From positions 1 to 32,828 of the forward strand of contig JAFTRA010000009.1 in the NCBI GenBank assembly GCA_017462485.1: 32,828 bases of DNA, written 5' to 3'. Positions within the stretch are counted from its first letter, which is position 1, and each line of letters opens with the position of its first letter. Under the pieces are notes generated by a model, which did no database searches, was not told the DNA's origin, and worked only from the letters and a program-made list of their open reading frames with translations. This DNA comes from Clostridia bacterium. GTDB lineage: Bacteria; Bacillota; Clostridia; Oscillospirales; CAG-272. Below are positions 1-9,531 of this stretch, in pieces. The translations under genes were made by a program, and so were the position numbers.

Positions 1-582
1 ATTAAGTACCGCTTCAATAGATAGAGGATTTGTTATAATCAACTGATGCGCATCCGGAAGTGAAATGTTTTTATGAGCCCAAAGCACCTCTCCGAAGTTA
101 AGTCCTTTGAATTCTTGCTTTTCTAATAATGCTCTTGCATAATCATCACAAAAGATATGTTTAAAAGCACCCTCATATGACGAGTAGAAGTGATTGTTAT
201 TTTTCCATTTTATCGGTTTTAAAGCATAGGGAGCCACTTGCCTTGTATGGTAATAAAGTATTCTGGATTTACGGCAACCCAATTCTATTGTTTTTTCTGA
301 AAGAGACTCTAATTTCATATTTGTTGAGCGAAATAGTAGCCAATTTGCTTCGGAGAGTTCCTTTTTTGAAAATACAAGGTCTCGAATACCCATTCCGTAT
401 TTAGTTACTAATTTGGTAAATGAATTGAGTTCATCCTCTTTGGTTGTATAAACTTTGAATATCATTTGAGGGGAACTGCTTTTAGAGATTTTATCGTCGA
501 TAGTAACCTTAATTCCTCTTTCTATAAGCTCGTCATAGATAGGCTTGTCGTAATTAACACAATAATAATGTTCGATTTGCAT
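1..582 (-). CDS. Hypothetical protein, 3' end cut off by the window edge
   Basis: The frame is open for 194 codons from ATG at 582 to the left edge, with no stop. A good ribosome binding site (CTAGGAGAG on the minus strand) lies 5-7 bases before the start. The visible part begins MQIEHYYCVNYDKPIYDEL and has no signal peptide or membrane segment. Near residues 150-180 it has a pattern of the type 'hydrophobic-C-D-D-Y-A..LLE...F.GLNFGEVLW'. This weakly recalls the C-terminal part of imm11/DUF1629-like or double-CXXCG immunity-like proteins, but that is only an impression from memory. Its base composition is clearly more AT-rich than the pyr operon next to it, and it is transcribed away from that operon, so it may be an acquired accessory gene. 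Function unknown. Confidence 0.75.
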   Translation of the reverse strand, partial: MQIEHYYCVNYDKPIYDELIERGIKVTIDDKISKSSSPQMIFKVYTTKEDELNSFTKLVTKYGMGIRDLVFSKKELSEANWLLFRSTNMKLESLSEKTIELGCRKSRILYYHTRQVAPYALKPIKWKNNNHFYSSYEGAFKHIFCDDYARALLEKQEFKGLNFGEVLWAHKNISLPDAHQLIITNPLSIEAVLN

Positions 583-592
583 TTTAACTCTC

Positions 593-661
593 CTAGAAGT
601 ATTTACTGATGGTTTCTATTGCAGCTCTTTTAAGAGTCGGATAATTAGCATATATTTTCAT
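593..661 (-). CDS. Possible 22-residue upstream ORF
   Basis: An ATG at 661 opens a short frame (MKIYANYPTLKRAA... to ISKYF) that ends with TAG at 593-595. The stop overlaps the region holding the ribosome binding site of the left-edge gene, a layout compatible with translational coupling. Its own Shine-Dalgarno match is weak (AGAAGA about 8 bases upstream). It could equally be the tail of a decayed gene: the same frame continues upstream for a few codons until a TAA. Too short to classify. Confidence 0.25.
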   Translation of the reverse strand: MKIYANYPTLKRAAIETISKYF

Positions 662-723
662 CTCACGATCTTCTACTTAATGAAGAGCCGAGAGTTCGTG
701 CGTAAGAATGTTGTTTTCACCTA

Positions 724-752
724 ATTATACCATATTTCTATAAGATTTTCAA
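724..752 (-). promoter_or_regulatory. Promoter for the left-edge minus-strand gene
   Basis: Read on the minus strand this is TTGAAA, 17 bases, TATAAT. It lies about 140 bases upstream of the start codon at 582, leaving a leader that contains the possible 22-residue ORF. Only the two hexamers and the spacing support the call. Confidence 0.6.
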
Positions 753-875
753 GCCTATCGTAAACGTATATTTGATACTTAAAAACAACTCTGCAAACAC
801 TCGTTTTGTCGTATAATATCTCATTTACACAAAAGTAGTCAAAAACCGAAAGTTAAGTTTGGTATTATTATACAC
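753..875. other. AT-rich divergent intergenic region
   Basis: This stretch separates the minus-strand left-edge gene from the pyr operon. It is AT-rich and carries no convincing ORF, hairpin or repeat. A TATAAT at about 811-816 has no matching -35 box. A PurBox-like CCGAA word at 846-850 is discussed under rejected observations. Confidence 0.5.
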
Positions 876-904
876 TTGACAAAAGATATAAATAGTGATA
901 AAAT
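876..904 (+). promoter_or_regulatory. Promoter of the pyr-gua operon
   Basis: TTGACA (876-881), a 17-base spacer and TAAAAT (899-904) match the housekeeping sigma consensus almost perfectly. Transcription should begin near 911, giving a leader of about 55 bases before the pyrC start. That leader is too short for a PyrR-type attenuator of the Bacillus kind, and I see no terminator hairpin in it. Control of the operon, if any, must come from elsewhere, for example from a protein operator or the start site. Confidence 0.85.
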
Positions 905-964
905 ATATAAAATAATTATTTCCAGCTTGATATTTCGGGTCTGTAAATGACGGAGGAGTTCAGT

Positions 965-2173
965 ATGAAAAGAGTTACCGAAACAATTATGTGTTCCGAA
1001 AGAATCGCCCATAATGATATGGGTATTTTTCCCTCTTTTTCCGCTTCTCTCCCCTCTTCAAATTCATATGTTGCTTTACTCGGCTTTTGCGATGTGCACG
1101 TGCATTTTCGTGAGCCGGGTTTTTCTTATAAAGGAACGGTAGCGGCAGGCTCTTTGGCTTCCGCAAGGGGCGGTTATACCGCGGTATGCACTATGCCGAA
1201 CCTGAATCCCGTACCCGATACGGCAGAGCACATAAAGGAAGAGCTTGCGATTATTGAACGTGACGCGGTAATAGACGTTTATCCGTATGCTTCTATAACG
1301 AAGGAGCAAAAGGGAGAGGTTCTCTCGGATATGGAAGAGCTTGCGCCGCTCTCGATTGCGTTTTCCGATGACGGACGGGGAGTTCAGAGCGAAAGAATGA
1401 TGGAGGAGGCGATGATAAGAGCAAAGAAGCTCGGAAAAATCATCGTTGCTCACTGCGAGGACAATTCGCTTCTTTACGGAGGCTATATACACGACGGTGA
1501 ATACGCAAGGCTTCACGGTCACCGAGGCATATGCTCAGAGAGCGAATGGGGACCTATCGCAAGAGACGTTGAACTGATAAGAAAGACGGGCTGCGCTTAC
1601 CACGTATGCCATATTTCGACAAAGGAAAGCGTAGATATTATAAGACGCGCGAAGAAAGAGGGTCTCGATATAACCTGTGAGACCGCTCCGCACTACCTTA
1701 TTCTTGACGACTCCTGCCTAAAGGAAGACGGAAGATTCAAGATGAATCCGCCGCTGCGCTCAAAAGAGGACAAGGAGGCTCTTATCGAGGGCTTGCTTGA
1801 CGGAACGATAGATATGATTGCTACCGACCACGCCCCTCACTCAAAGGACGACAAGGCGAAGGGTCTATCCGGCAGCGCATTCGGAATCGTCGGTATTGAA
1901 ACCTCTTTTCCCGCTATGTACACGCACTTCGTTAAAACAGGAATAATAACGCTTGAAAGACTCGAGGAGTTGCTTGCCGTAGCGCCTAGGAAGCGCTTCG
2001 GAATACCCCTTGATGAAGCAGGCTTCTCTATATGGAATCTCGACGAGGAGTTCGAGGTTGACCCGAACGAATTTCTCTCACTCGGAAGAGCTACGCCGTT
2101 TACGGGCATGAAAATGTTCGGAAAGAACGTACTCACCTACCACCGTGGCAAAGCGGTTTACAAATGTTATTAA
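965..2173 (+). CDS. pyrC: Dihydroorotase, class I
   Basis: Catalyses reversible cyclisation of carbamoyl-aspartate to dihydroorotate, the third step of UMP synthesis, in the cytosol. The 402-residue protein has the metal-binding DVHVHFREPG motif near residue 44, an AHCED segment, the histidines in YHVCHIST and ETAPHY, and the catalytic aspartate in ATDHAPHS. The N-terminal domain before the metal motif is compact. I chose ATG 965 because GGAGGAG sits 6 bases before it; the in-frame ATG at 947 has no ribosome binding site and would itself contain that element. It is the first gene of the operon, and carB follows after 20 bases. Length and motifs fit a functional class I enzyme. Confidence 0.95.
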   Translation: MKRVTETIMCSERIAHNDMGIFPSFSASLPSSNSYVALLGFCDVHVHFREPGFSYKGTVAAGSLASARGGYTAVCTMPNLNPVPDTAEHIKEELAIIERDAVIDVYPYASITKEQKGEVLSDMEELAPLSIAFSDDGRGVQSERMMEEAMIRAKKLGKIIVAHCEDNSLLYGGYIHDGEYARLHGHRGICSESEWGPIARDVELIRKTGCAYHVCHISTKESVDIIRRAKKEGLDITCETAPHYLILDDSCLKEDGRFKMNPPLRSKEDKEALIEGLLDGTIDMIATDHAPHSKDDKAKGLSGSAFGIVGIETSFPAMYTHFVKTGIITLERLEELLAVAPRKRFGIPLDEAGFSIWNLDEEFEVDPNEFLSLGRATPFTGMKMFGKNVLTYHRGKAVYKCY

Positions 2174-2193
2174 AAATTCGGAGGATATAAATT

Positions 2194-5100
2194 ATGGCAA
2201 AGAGAAAAGATCTCAAAAAAATTCTTATCATTGGCTCCGGTCCTATCATTATCGGTCAGGCGGCAGAGTTTGACTATGCGGGAACGCAGGCGTGCCTCGC
2301 TCTTAAAGAGGAAGGCTACGAGGTGGTTCTCGTTAACTCCAACCCCGCTACCATTATGACCGACACGACTATTGCGGACAAGGTTTATATGGAGCCTCTC
2401 ACCCTTGAGTATATCGCTAAAATTCTTCGCTACGAGCGTCCCGACGCAATCGTACCCGGAATCGGCGGTCAGACCGGTCTTAACCTCGCTATGCAGCTTG
2501 AGAAAAAGGGCGTACTTAAGGAATGCCACGTTGAGCTTCTCGGAACGAGCAGCGAATCAATAGAGCGCGCTGAGGACAGAGAGCTCTTCAAGGAGCTTTG
2601 CCAATCTATCGGTGAGCCCACTATTCCTTCGGAAATCACCTACAATCTCGAGGAAGCAAAGGCAGCGGCAAAGAAAATCGGTTATCCCGTAGTTCTCCGC
2701 CCCGCTTTCACCCTCGGCGGTACGGGCGGCGGCTTTGCAAGCAACGAAGAGGAGCTTGTTGAAATCGGTATGAACGGCTTCGCTCTCTCTCCCGTTCACC
2801 AGGTGCTTATCGAAAAGAGCGTTAAAGGATATAAGGAAATCGAGTTTGAGGTTATGCGTGACTCGGCTGACAACGCCATAACCATATGCGGTATGGAAAA
2901 TATCGACCCCGTTGGAGTTCACACGGGTGACTCCGCAGTTGTAGCTCCTATTCTCTCCTTGAATGAGCACGACCTCAAGATGCTCAACGACTCGGCCATT
3001 AAAATTATTAAGGAGCTCAAAATAGAGGGCGGTTGCAACGTTCAGTTTGCTCTCAATCCTTACTCAAGCGAATATTATCTTATTGAGGTTAACCCCAGAG
3101 TTTCCCGTTCATCAGCACTTGCGTCCAAGGCGAGCGGATTCCCCATCGCAAGAGTTACCGCAAAGATTGCCGTCGGTATGACTCTTGATGAAATCGAGGT
3201 TGCCGGCACTACCGCAATTCACGAGCCCTCCCTCGACTATATAGTTGCTAAATTCCCGAGATTCCCGTTCGATAAATTCACTTCTGCGTCAAACGTGCTC
3301 GGCACGCAGATGAAGGCTACCGGTGAGGTTATGGGTATCGGCTCGACGCTTACCGAGTGCATACTCAAGTCGGTTCGTTCGCTTGAAATAGGCGCGTGCC
3401 ACCTTCACCTCTCGAAGTTCGATTCTATGACTACCGAGGAGCTCTTCGAGTACCTTGGCGAGTTCAAGTCGGACACGCTCTTTGCGGTAACCGAGCTTAT
3501 ACGCAGAGAGGTTTCTCTTGAAAAGCTTCACGAAATAACGAAAATAACTCCCCTCTTCCTTGAAAGCTTCAAGACCATAGTAGATATGGAAAACATTCTC
3601 AAGGAAAAGAAGGATATAAAGACTCTTAAGGCAGCAAAGATGGTAGGATTCTCCGACCCCTATATCGCAAAGCTTTGGGCTATGAAGGAGGTTGACGTAT
3701 GGAATATGCGCCGTGAAAACGGAATCAAGCCTGTTTTCAGAATGGTTGACACGCTTCACAGCGGTGCTTACATTCCCTACTTCTACTCTTCATATATGGG
3801 AAAGAACGATTCTATTCTCACAGCTAAAAACAAGGTTGTCGTTCTCGGCGCAGGCCCTATCCGTATCGGTCAGGGAGTTGAGTTCGACTACTCGACAGTT
3901 CATGCGGTTACAACCATAAGAAGCTCGGGCTACGAATCAATAATTATAAATAACAACCCCGAGACAGTTTCTACCGACTACACCACAGCGGACAAGCTTT
4001 ACTTCGAGCCTCTGACTCCCGAAGACGTTATGAATATCATAGACTTCGAGAATCCCGAGGGCGTTGTAGCTTCTCTCGGCGGTCAGACCGCAATCAACCT
4101 TGCCGACCCGCTTATGAACCGCGGAGTAAAGATTATAGGAACAGACTGCGACGCTATTGATAAGGCTGAAAACAGAGATATGTTTGAAAAGCTTCTTAAA
4201 GAGCTTGGAATTCCTCAGCCCGAGGGCAAGGCGGTTACCAAGATAGAGGACGGCGTTGCGGCGGCCGCTAAAATCGGTTATCCCGTACTCGTTCGTCCGA
4301 GCTTCGTTCTCGGCGGACGCGCTATGCAGATAGTAGCTAACGAGGAGCAGCTTCGTCACTACCTCAAGACAGCCGTTGAAATTGATGAGGACAAGCCCGT
4401 TCTCGTTGACAAATATATCATCGGTAAAGAGGTTGAGGTTGACGCAATCTGCGACGGACGCGACGTATTCGTTCCCGGAATTATGGAGCTTGTTGAAAGA
4501 ACCGGTATTCACTCTGGTGACTCAATCAGCGTTTACCCCGCATTCAGCATTTCCGACAAGGTAAAGGGCACTATTCTCCAGTACGCAAAAAAGCTTGGTA
4601 TCGGTATCGGTATCAAGGGACTTTACAATATTCAGTTTATAGTTGACAAGGACGACAGAGTGTTCATTATCGAGGTTAACCCCCGTTCTTCAAGAACAGT
4701 TCCCTTCCTTTCAAAAGCAACGGGATACAGCCTTGCTGACATAGCTACCGAGGTTATTCTCGGCAAGTCACTCAAGGAGCAGGGCATCTTCGATATATAC
4801 CCTGAGGAAAAGAAGAGATGGTACGTAAAGGTTCCCGTATTCTCGTTCAACAAAATCAGAGGACTTGACGCATATCTTTCTCCTGAAATGAAGTCAACAG
4901 GCGAAGCAATCGGATATGACGATAAGCTCAACCGCGCGCTTTACAAGGCGCTCCAGGCAGGAGGATATAATCTTCAGAATTACGGAACGGTGCTTGCCAC
5001 TATTGCAGACTCAGACAAGGAAGAGGCACTTCCTCTTATCCGCAGATTCTACGACCTCGGCTTCAATATTGAGGCGACCTCCGGAACGGCAAAGTTCCTT

Positions 5101-5364
5101 AAGGAGAACGGCATCCGTACTCACGTGCTCAAGAAAATCAGCGAGGGCAGCAACGAAATTTGCGACTCTATCCGTCAAGGGCATATCGCTTACGTTATCA
5201 ACACTAACGGCGTCGGCTCTACCGGTACGCTTTCCGACGGCTATCAGATAAGAAAGATTGCAACCGAGAGCAACGTTACGATATTCACCTCGCTTGACAC
5301 GGTTAAGGTTCTTCTCGACGTTCTTGACGAAAATACTATTCGTATCTCGACAATAGACGCGTAA
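2194..5364 (+). CDS. carB: Carbamoyl-phosphate synthase, large subunit
   Basis: Makes carbamoyl phosphate from bicarbonate, ammonia (supplied by the CarA glutaminase) and two ATP, the first step of UMP and arginine synthesis. At 1056 residues it is close to the usual 1070. The two homologous ATP-grasp halves are visible: GSGPIIIGQAAEFDYAGTQ near residue 13 and GAGPIRIGQGVEFDYS near residue 551, each with the glycine-rich LGGTGGGF or LGGRAMQ loop and a VNPR motif. The C-terminal 120 residues form the MGS-like allosteric domain (ATSGTAKFL, INTNG), the UMP-binding region in relatives. A ribosome binding site (GGAGG) precedes the start. Unusually, carA is not adjacent; the gene sits directly behind pyrC. 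The protein itself shows no damage. Confidence 0.97.
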   Translation: MAKRKDLKKILIIGSGPIIIGQAAEFDYAGTQACLALKEEGYEVVLVNSNPATIMTDTTIADKVYMEPLTLEYIAKILRYERPDAIVPGIGGQTGLNLAMQLEKKGVLKECHVELLGTSSESIERAEDRELFKELCQSIGEPTIPSEITYNLEEAKAAAKKIGYPVVLRPAFTLGGTGGGFASNEEELVEIGMNGFALSPVHQVLIEKSVKGYKEIEFEVMRDSADNAITICGMENIDPVGVHTGDSAVVAPILSLNEHDLKMLNDSAIKIIKELKIEGGCNVQFALNPYSSEYYLIEVNPRVSRSSALASKASGFPIARVTAKIAVGMTLDEIEVAGTTAIHEPSLDYIVAKFPRFPFDKFTSASNVLGTQMKATGEVMGIGSTLTECILKSVRSLEIGACHLHLSKFDSMTTEELFEYLGEFKSDTLFAVTELIRREVSLEKLHEITKITPLFLESFKTIVDMENILKEKKDIKTLKAAKMVGFSDPYIAKLWAMKEVDVWNMRRENGIKPVFRMVDTLHSGAYIPYFYSSYMGKNDSILTAKNKVVVLGAGPIRIGQGVEFDYSTVHAVTTIRSSGYESIIINNNPETVSTDYTTADKLYFEPLTPEDVMNIIDFENPEGVVASLGGQTAINLADPLMNRGVKIIGTDCDAIDKAENRDMFEKLLKELGIPQPEGKAVTKIEDGVAAAAKIGYPVLVRPSFVLGGRAMQIVANEEQLRHYLKTAVEIDEDKPVLVDKYIIGKEVEVDAICDGRDVFVPGIMELVERTGIHSGDSISVYPAFSISDKVKGTILQYAKKLGIGIGIKGLYNIQFIVDKDDRVFIIEVNPRSSRTVPFLSKATGYSLADIATEVILGKSLKEQGIFDIYPEEKKRWYVKVPVFSFNKIRGLDAYLSPEMKSTGEAIGYDDKLNRALYKALQAGGYNLQNYGTVLATIADSDKEEALPLIRRFYDLGFNIEATSGTAKFLKENGIRTHVLKKISEGSNEICDSIRQGHIAYVINTNGVGSTGTLSDGYQIRKIATESNVTIFTSLDTVKVLLDVLDENTIRISTIDA

Positions 5365-5375
5365 GGAGCGAACTG

Positions 5376-6107
5376 ATGAAACAGTCTGTATTTGAAATCA
5401 CGGAGAATACCGCGCTCACGAAAAACGTATTCCGTATGCGTCTTTCGGGCGATACCTCCGATATAACGGCATCGGGTCAGTTTGTTAATATCAAGCTTGA
5501 CGGCTTCTTTTTAAGACGCCCCATATCCGTATGCGACTCAATTGAAGGCGAGCTTACTCTCGTATATAAGGTAGTCGGCAAGGGTACGGAATATATGAGC
5601 AAGATGCTCCCCGGCGATAAGCTTGATATTCTCACAGGACTCGGAAACGGCTACAATCTTGAAAAATCCGGCGACTCTCCTCTTCTCGTGGGAGGAGGAG
5701 TCGGTGTCCCCCCTCTTTTCAGACTCGCAAAGGAGCTTGTAGCTCTCGGAAAAGAGGTTACCGTAATTCTCGGCTTCAACACGAAGGACGAGGTGTTCTA
5801 CGAGGACGAGTTCAAGGCGCTCGGTGCAAAGGTGCTGGTAGCGACGGTTGACGGCTCTTACGGAACCCACGGCTTCGTTACCGACGCTATGAAGGGCCTT
5901 TCTTATACTTACTTCTACTCCTGCGGCCCAGAGCCTATGCTTAAAGCTCTTTACAATGCGTCGGCAAGCGACGGTGAAATGAGCTTCGAAGAGCGTATGG
6001 GCTGTGGCTTCGGCGCTTGCATGGGCTGCTCTTGCAAAACCGTGAGCGGAAACAAGCGTATATGCAAGGAGGGCCCCGTGCTCGCAAAGGAGGACATCAT
6101 ATGGTAG
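5376..6107 (+). CDS. pyrK: Dihydroorotate dehydrogenase B, electron transfer subunit
   Basis: FAD and [2Fe-2S] subunit that passes electrons from PyrD to NAD+. The 243-residue protein has a ferredoxin-reductase-like FAD domain (RRPISVCD near residue 49), an NAD-binding stretch GGGVGVPPL near residue 107, and a C-terminal cluster motif CGFGACMGCSCK followed by a fourth cysteine in RICKEG, which are the four [2Fe-2S] ligands. The ribosome binding site AAGGAG overlaps the carB stop codon, so the two are translationally close. Its last bases overlap the start of pyrD, its partner subunit. Together they define a class 1B, NAD-linked dehydrogenase, typical of Gram-positive bacteria. Confidence 0.95.
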   Translation: MKQSVFEITENTALTKNVFRMRLSGDTSDITASGQFVNIKLDGFFLRRPISVCDSIEGELTLVYKVVGKGTEYMSKMLPGDKLDILTGLGNGYNLEKSGDSPLLVGGGVGVPPLFRLAKELVALGKEVTVILGFNTKDEVFYEDEFKALGAKVLVATVDGSYGTHGFVTDAMKGLSYTYFYSCGPEPMLKALYNASASDGEMSFEERMGCGFGACMGCSCKTVSGNKRICKEGPVLAKEDIIW

Positions 6108-7015
6108 ATTTAAAGGTAAACCTTGCGGGTATCGAGATAGACAACCCGATTATTCCCGCAAGCGGTACGTTTGGCTACGGCTATGAATTTGCCGAGCTCT
6201 ACGATATAAATATGCTTGGTACGTTCTCGTTCAAGGGTACTACAAAAGACCCTAGATTCGGAAACCCCACTCCCAGGATTGCAGAATGCAAGGAGGGTAT
6301 GATAAACGCTGTCGGACTCCAGAACCCTGGCGTTGATAAGGTAATTTCCGAGGAACTTCCAAAGCTCAAAGAATGCTTTAATAAAAAGGTTATGGCGAAC
6401 GTAAGCGGATTTTCCGTTGAGGATTACGCTTACACCTGCGGAAAGCTCGACAAGTGCGACGAGATAGGCTGGTTTGAGGTAAACGTAAGCTGCCCTAACG
6501 TTCACGGCGGCGGAATGAGCTTCGGAACGTCACCCGAAGCGGCGGCAGAGGTTACTCGCGCAGTTAAGGCTGTTACTACGAAGCCCGTATTCATCAAGCT
6601 TTCGCCCAACGTAACCGACATAGTTTCAATAGCAAAGGCGTGCGAGGAGGCAGGCGCCGACGGTATCAGCCTTATAAACACGCTTCTCGGTATGAGAATT
6701 AATCTTAACAACAGAAAGCCTATAATAGCAAACAAAATGGGCGGTTTTTCTGGCCCCGCGATATTCCCCGTAGCAGTGAGAATGGTTTACCAGGTAGCTC
6801 ACGCAGTTAAGATTCCCGTTATAGGAATGGGCGGAGTATCCTCGGCGGAGGACGTTATCGAGCTTATGCTTGCGGGCGCAACCGCAGTTGAGGTTGGCGC
6901 AGCAAACCTCACCGACCCTTACGTTTGCAAAACTATAATAGAAGACTTACCTAAGGTTATGAAAAAATACGGAATTAACTCGCTTTCCGAAATAATCGGT
7001 GGAGTTAAGGATTAA
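6101..7015 (+). CDS. pyrD: Dihydroorotate dehydrogenase B, catalytic subunit
   Basis: Oxidises dihydroorotate to orotate with FMN, the fourth UMP step. The 304-residue protein has the FMN barrel features of class 1: [12 protein letters not shown] near residue 14, the catalytic-loop cysteine in [21 protein letters not shown], and the phosphate-binding [11 protein letters not shown] chose ATG 6101 because AAAGGAGG lies at 6086-6093 and because the frame then overlaps the pyrK stop by 7 bases, typical of coupled subunits. A longer frame upstream runs through pyrK coding sequence and is not credible. The cysteine, rather than serine, in the active loop and the linked pyrK identify the soluble 1B type. 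Confidence 0.96.
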   Translation: MVDLKVNLAGIEIDNPIIPASGTFGYGYEFAELYDINMLGTFSFKGTTKDPRFGNPTPRIAECKEGMINAVGLQNPGVDKVISEELPKLKECFNKKVMANVSGFSVEDYAYTCGKLDKCDEIGWFEVNVSCPNVHGGGMSFGTSPEAAAEVTRAVKAVTTKPVFIKLSPNVTDIVSIAKACEEAGADGISLINTLLGMRINLNNRKPIIANKMGGFSGPAIFPVAVRMVYQVAHAVKIPVIGMGGVSSAEDVIELMLAGATAVEVGAANLTDPYVCKTIIEDLPKVMKKYGINSLSEIIGGVKD

Positions 7016-7026
7016 AGGAGATTAAA

Positions 7027-7725
7027 ATGGGAAAAGATGTTATAATTGCGTGCGATTTTGACAGCGCGGAAAAAACATTTGCATTTCTTGATAAGTTTAC
7101 CGGCAGAAAGCCTTTCGTAAAAATCGGTATGGAGCTCTATTATGCAGAGGGTCCCTCTATCGTTCGTGAAATCAAGGCAAGAGGACACAAAATATTCCTC
7201 GACCTTAAGCTTCACGATATCCCCAACACAGTAAAGAAGTCTATGGCGGTTCTTTCTCGCCTTGACGTTGATATGACAAACCTTCACGCAGCAGGCACCG
7301 GAAGAATGATGGAGGCTGCTATCGAGGGTCTCACCAGAGAAGACGGAACACGTCCTCTTCTCATAGCAGTAACCCAGCTCACCTCTACCGACGAGGAGAC
7401 TATGAAGCGTGACCTTCTTATAGACAAGCCCATAGCAGACGTAGTTATGCACTATGCGGAGTGCGCAAAGAATTCGGGACTTGACGGAGTTGTTTGCTCT
7501 CCCCTCGAAGCAGGTAAGGTTCACGAAAGATGCGGCGAAAAATTCCTCACCGTTACCCCCGGCGTTCGCTTCGCTGACGGAGATATCGGCGACCAGAAGA
7601 GAGTTATGACTCCTGCCGAAGCAAAGCGTATAGGCTCCGATTACATAGTTGTCGGCAGACCTATCACCGCAGCAGAGGACCCCGTTGCCGCATACGAAAG
7701 ATGCGTAAGAGAATTTGTAGATTAA
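7027..7725 (+). CDS. pyrF: Orotidine 5'-phosphate decarboxylase
   Basis: Decarboxylates OMP to UMP, the last step of the pathway. The 232-residue protein is a group I enzyme: [11 protein letters not shown] at the start, the catalytic D-x-K-x-x-D cluster in [12 protein letters not shown] near residues 58-69, a TPGVR phosphate loop, and YIVVGRPIT near the end. AAAGGAG precedes the ATG. Length agrees with the family. It lies 11 bases after pyrD and 17 bases before pyrE, so OMP formation and decarboxylation are encoded side by side. Confidence 0.97.
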   Translation: MGKDVIIACDFDSAEKTFAFLDKFTGRKPFVKIGMELYYAEGPSIVREIKARGHKIFLDLKLHDIPNTVKKSMAVLSRLDVDMTNLHAAGTGRMMEAAIEGLTREDGTRPLLIAVTQLTSTDEETMKRDLLIDKPIADVVMHYAECAKNSGLDGVVCSPLEAGKVHERCGEKFLTVTPGVRFADGDIGDQKRVMTPAEAKRIGSDYIVVGRPITAAEDPVAAYERCVREFVD

Positions 7726-7742
7726 TAAAAGGAGATAGACAA

Positions 7743-8399
7743 ATGGAAAGCTACAAAAGAGAATTTATTGAATTTCTGGAGGGCGCAGGAGTATTGAAGT
7801 TCGGAGATTTCACAGCTAAATCCGGACGCAAAATCCCTTATTTCGTTAATGCCGGTATGATAAAGACCGGTGATCAGATCACTAAGATGGGTGAGTTTTA
7901 TTCCAAGGCTTATTTCGATAAGCTCGGAAAAAAGCAGGCTGTTCTTTACGGCCCTGCATACAAGGGTATTCCGCTTTCTATTTCCGCTGCGGTTGCGCTT
8001 TCTAAAAACGGACTTGACGTTCCCTTCTTCTTTAACCGTAAGGAAGCTAAGGATCACGGTGAGGGCGGTACTTTCGTAGGCTACGTTCCTAACGAGGGCG
8101 AAGAAATCGTTATAATCGAGGACGTAATCACCGCCGGAACGGCTATCCGCGAATCAATGGAAATCCTTTCGCACCTCGATAACACCAAGGTAATCGCTAC
8201 TTTTATTATGGTTGACCGTAAGGAAAAGGGTCAGGGCGAAAAGGGCGCTATGGCTGAAATCGAGGAGCAGTTTGGATTCCCCGTTTATTCGGTAATCGAC
8301 GTTTACGATATAATCGAGTATCTTGAAGAGAAGCCCGAGAACAAGGAAAACGTTGAGCGCATCAAGAAATATCTTGAAGTATATGGAGCGAAGGCATAA
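7743..8399 (+). CDS. pyrE: Orotate phosphoribosyltransferase
   Basis: Attaches PRPP to orotate to give OMP, the fifth step. From ATG 7743 the protein has 218 residues, close to the family norm, with GPAYKGIPL near residue 70, [12 protein letters not shown] (the flexible catalytic loop) and the PRPP motif [10 protein letters not shown] near residues 124-133. A good ribosome binding site (AAAGGAGAT) is 8 bases before this ATG. The longer in-frame reading from 7701 would start inside pyrF and has no such site. The acidic E-D pair of the PRPP motif is intact here, in contrast to the PyrE-like homologue at 20302-20943. Confidence 0.95.
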   Translation: MESYKREFIEFLEGAGVLKFGDFTAKSGRKIPYFVNAGMIKTGDQITKMGEFYSKAYFDKLGKKQAVLYGPAYKGIPLSISAAVALSKNGLDVPFFFNRKEAKDHGEGGTFVGYVPNEGEEIVIIEDVITAGTAIRESMEILSHLDNTKVIATFIMVDRKEKGQGEKGAMAEIEEQFGFPVYSVIDVYDIIEYLEEKPENKENVERIKKYLEVYGAKA

Positions 8400-8400
8400 T

Positions 8401-9492
8401 ATGAGAAGCCTTATAGATATAGATAACTTCTCGGTAGAGGAGATAGACGAGCTCATCTCCGTAGCCAAGGATATTATCGCAAACCCCGCAAAATACAGTG
8501 AAAAATGCAAAGGCAAAAAGCTTGCTACTCTGTTTTTTGAGCCTTCTACGAGAACGAGACTCAGCTTTGAGGCGGCTATGCTTGAGCTTGGCGGAAGCGT
8601 TATAGGCTTTTCCGAGGCAAGCAGCTCCTCTGCCGCAAAGGGCGAAAGCATTGCGGATACGGCAAAGGTTATCAGCGCATATGCCGATATCGTAGCTATG
8701 AGACATCCTCTCGAGGGCGCGCCCTACGTTGCGTCACTTAATGCTTCTATCCCCGTTATCAACGCAGGCGACGGCGGTCACTGCCACCCCACACAAACTC
8801 TTACCGACCTACTTACTATTTCTGCTGAAAAGGGCAGGCTTGACAATATGACGGTAGGCTTCTGCGGAGACCTTAAATACGGCAGAACGGTTCACTCGCT
8901 TATCAACGCTCTTTCAAGATACAAAAACATAAAGCTGGTTTTAATATCCCCCGACGAGCTTCAAATTCCCAGCTTCGTAAGATATGAAACTATCGAGAAG
9001 TGCAAAATGGAATATAAAGAGACCGCATCCTTAGAGGACGCTCTTCCCAAGCTTGACATTCTCTATATGACGAGAATACAGAGAGAAAGATTTGCCGATG
9101 CCGATGAGTACGAAAGACTCAAGGACAGCTACGTGCTTACTCCCGAGAAAATGGAGCTTGCTAAGTCCGACTGCAAGGTGCTTCATCCCCTTCCCAGAGT
9201 AAATGAAATAAGCATAAAGGTTGACGATGACCCACGAGCGTGCTATTTCAGGCAGGTAAGATACGGAAAATATATCCGTATGGCTCTTATCCTTAAGCTT
9301 CTTGAGGAGGCAAGCTCACCCAAGGCAAGCGTCAGGTTTGACGGTGAAAATTATATTTTAGACAAGCTCACCTGCACAAATCCCCGCTGCATAAGCCAGA
9401 CCGAGCAAGAGCTTGCGAGAATATTTAAGATTACAGACAGAAGCGCCGGAATTTGCAGATGTATATACTGCGAAGGAAAGCAGCGCTTCTAA
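8401..9492 (+). CDS. pyrB: Aspartate carbamoyltransferase fused to a PyrI-type zinc domain
   Basis: Condenses carbamoyl phosphate and aspartate, the committed UMP step. Residues 1 to about 305 are a complete catalytic chain: the carbamoyl-phosphate motif STRTR at 49-53, an AAKGES loop at 78-83, HPTQTL at 129-134, GDLKYGRT at 156-163 and LHPLPR at 261-266. Residues about 312-363 add a tail with C325-x4-C330 and C354-x2-C357, the cysteine spacing of the PyrI zinc domain that in E. coli contacts the catalytic chain. The nucleotide-binding allosteric domain of PyrI is missing. Start 8401 lies 1 base after the pyrE stop; GGAG at 8385-8388 is a distant ribosome binding site. PyrB-PyrI fusions are known, for example in Thermotoga maritima. 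Confidence 0.95.
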   Translation: MRSLIDIDNFSVEEIDELISVAKDIIANPAKYSEKCKGKKLATLFFEPSTRTRLSFEAAMLELGGSVIGFSEASSSSAAKGESIADTAKVISAYADIVAMRHPLEGAPYVASLNASIPVINAGDGGHCHPTQTLTDLLTISAEKGRLDNMTVGFCGDLKYGRTVHSLINALSRYKNIKLVLISPDELQIPSFVRYETIEKCKMEYKETASLEDALPKLDILYMTRIQRERFADADEYERLKDSYVLTPEKMELAKSDCKVLHPLPRVNEISIKVDDDPRACYFRQVRYGKYIRMALILKLLEEASSPKASVRFDGENYILDKLTCTNPRCISQTEQELARIFKITDRSAGICRCIYCEGKQRF

Positions 9493-9531
9493 TATAAGCA
9501 TATAAACAATAAAATAAAAGGAGAAAAAACA

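Noticed and set aside
841-854. PurBox-like word (CCGAA) upstream of the pyr promoter
   Set aside because: Only one imperfect copy, with mismatches to the consensus and no inverted partner at the expected spacing.
947-964. In-frame upstream ATG for pyrC at 947
   Set aside because: The ribosome binding site GGAGGAG lies at 952-958, inside that extension, and is well placed only for ATG 965.
911-964. PyrR attenuator or pyrimidine riboswitch in the pyr leader
   Set aside because: The leader is about 55 bases, with no stable hairpin, no T-run and no PyrR-loop sequence.
1076-5251. Long frames antisense to pyrC and carB
   Set aside because: They lack ribosome binding sites and known motifs and lie inside well-conserved genes; they arise from codon bias.
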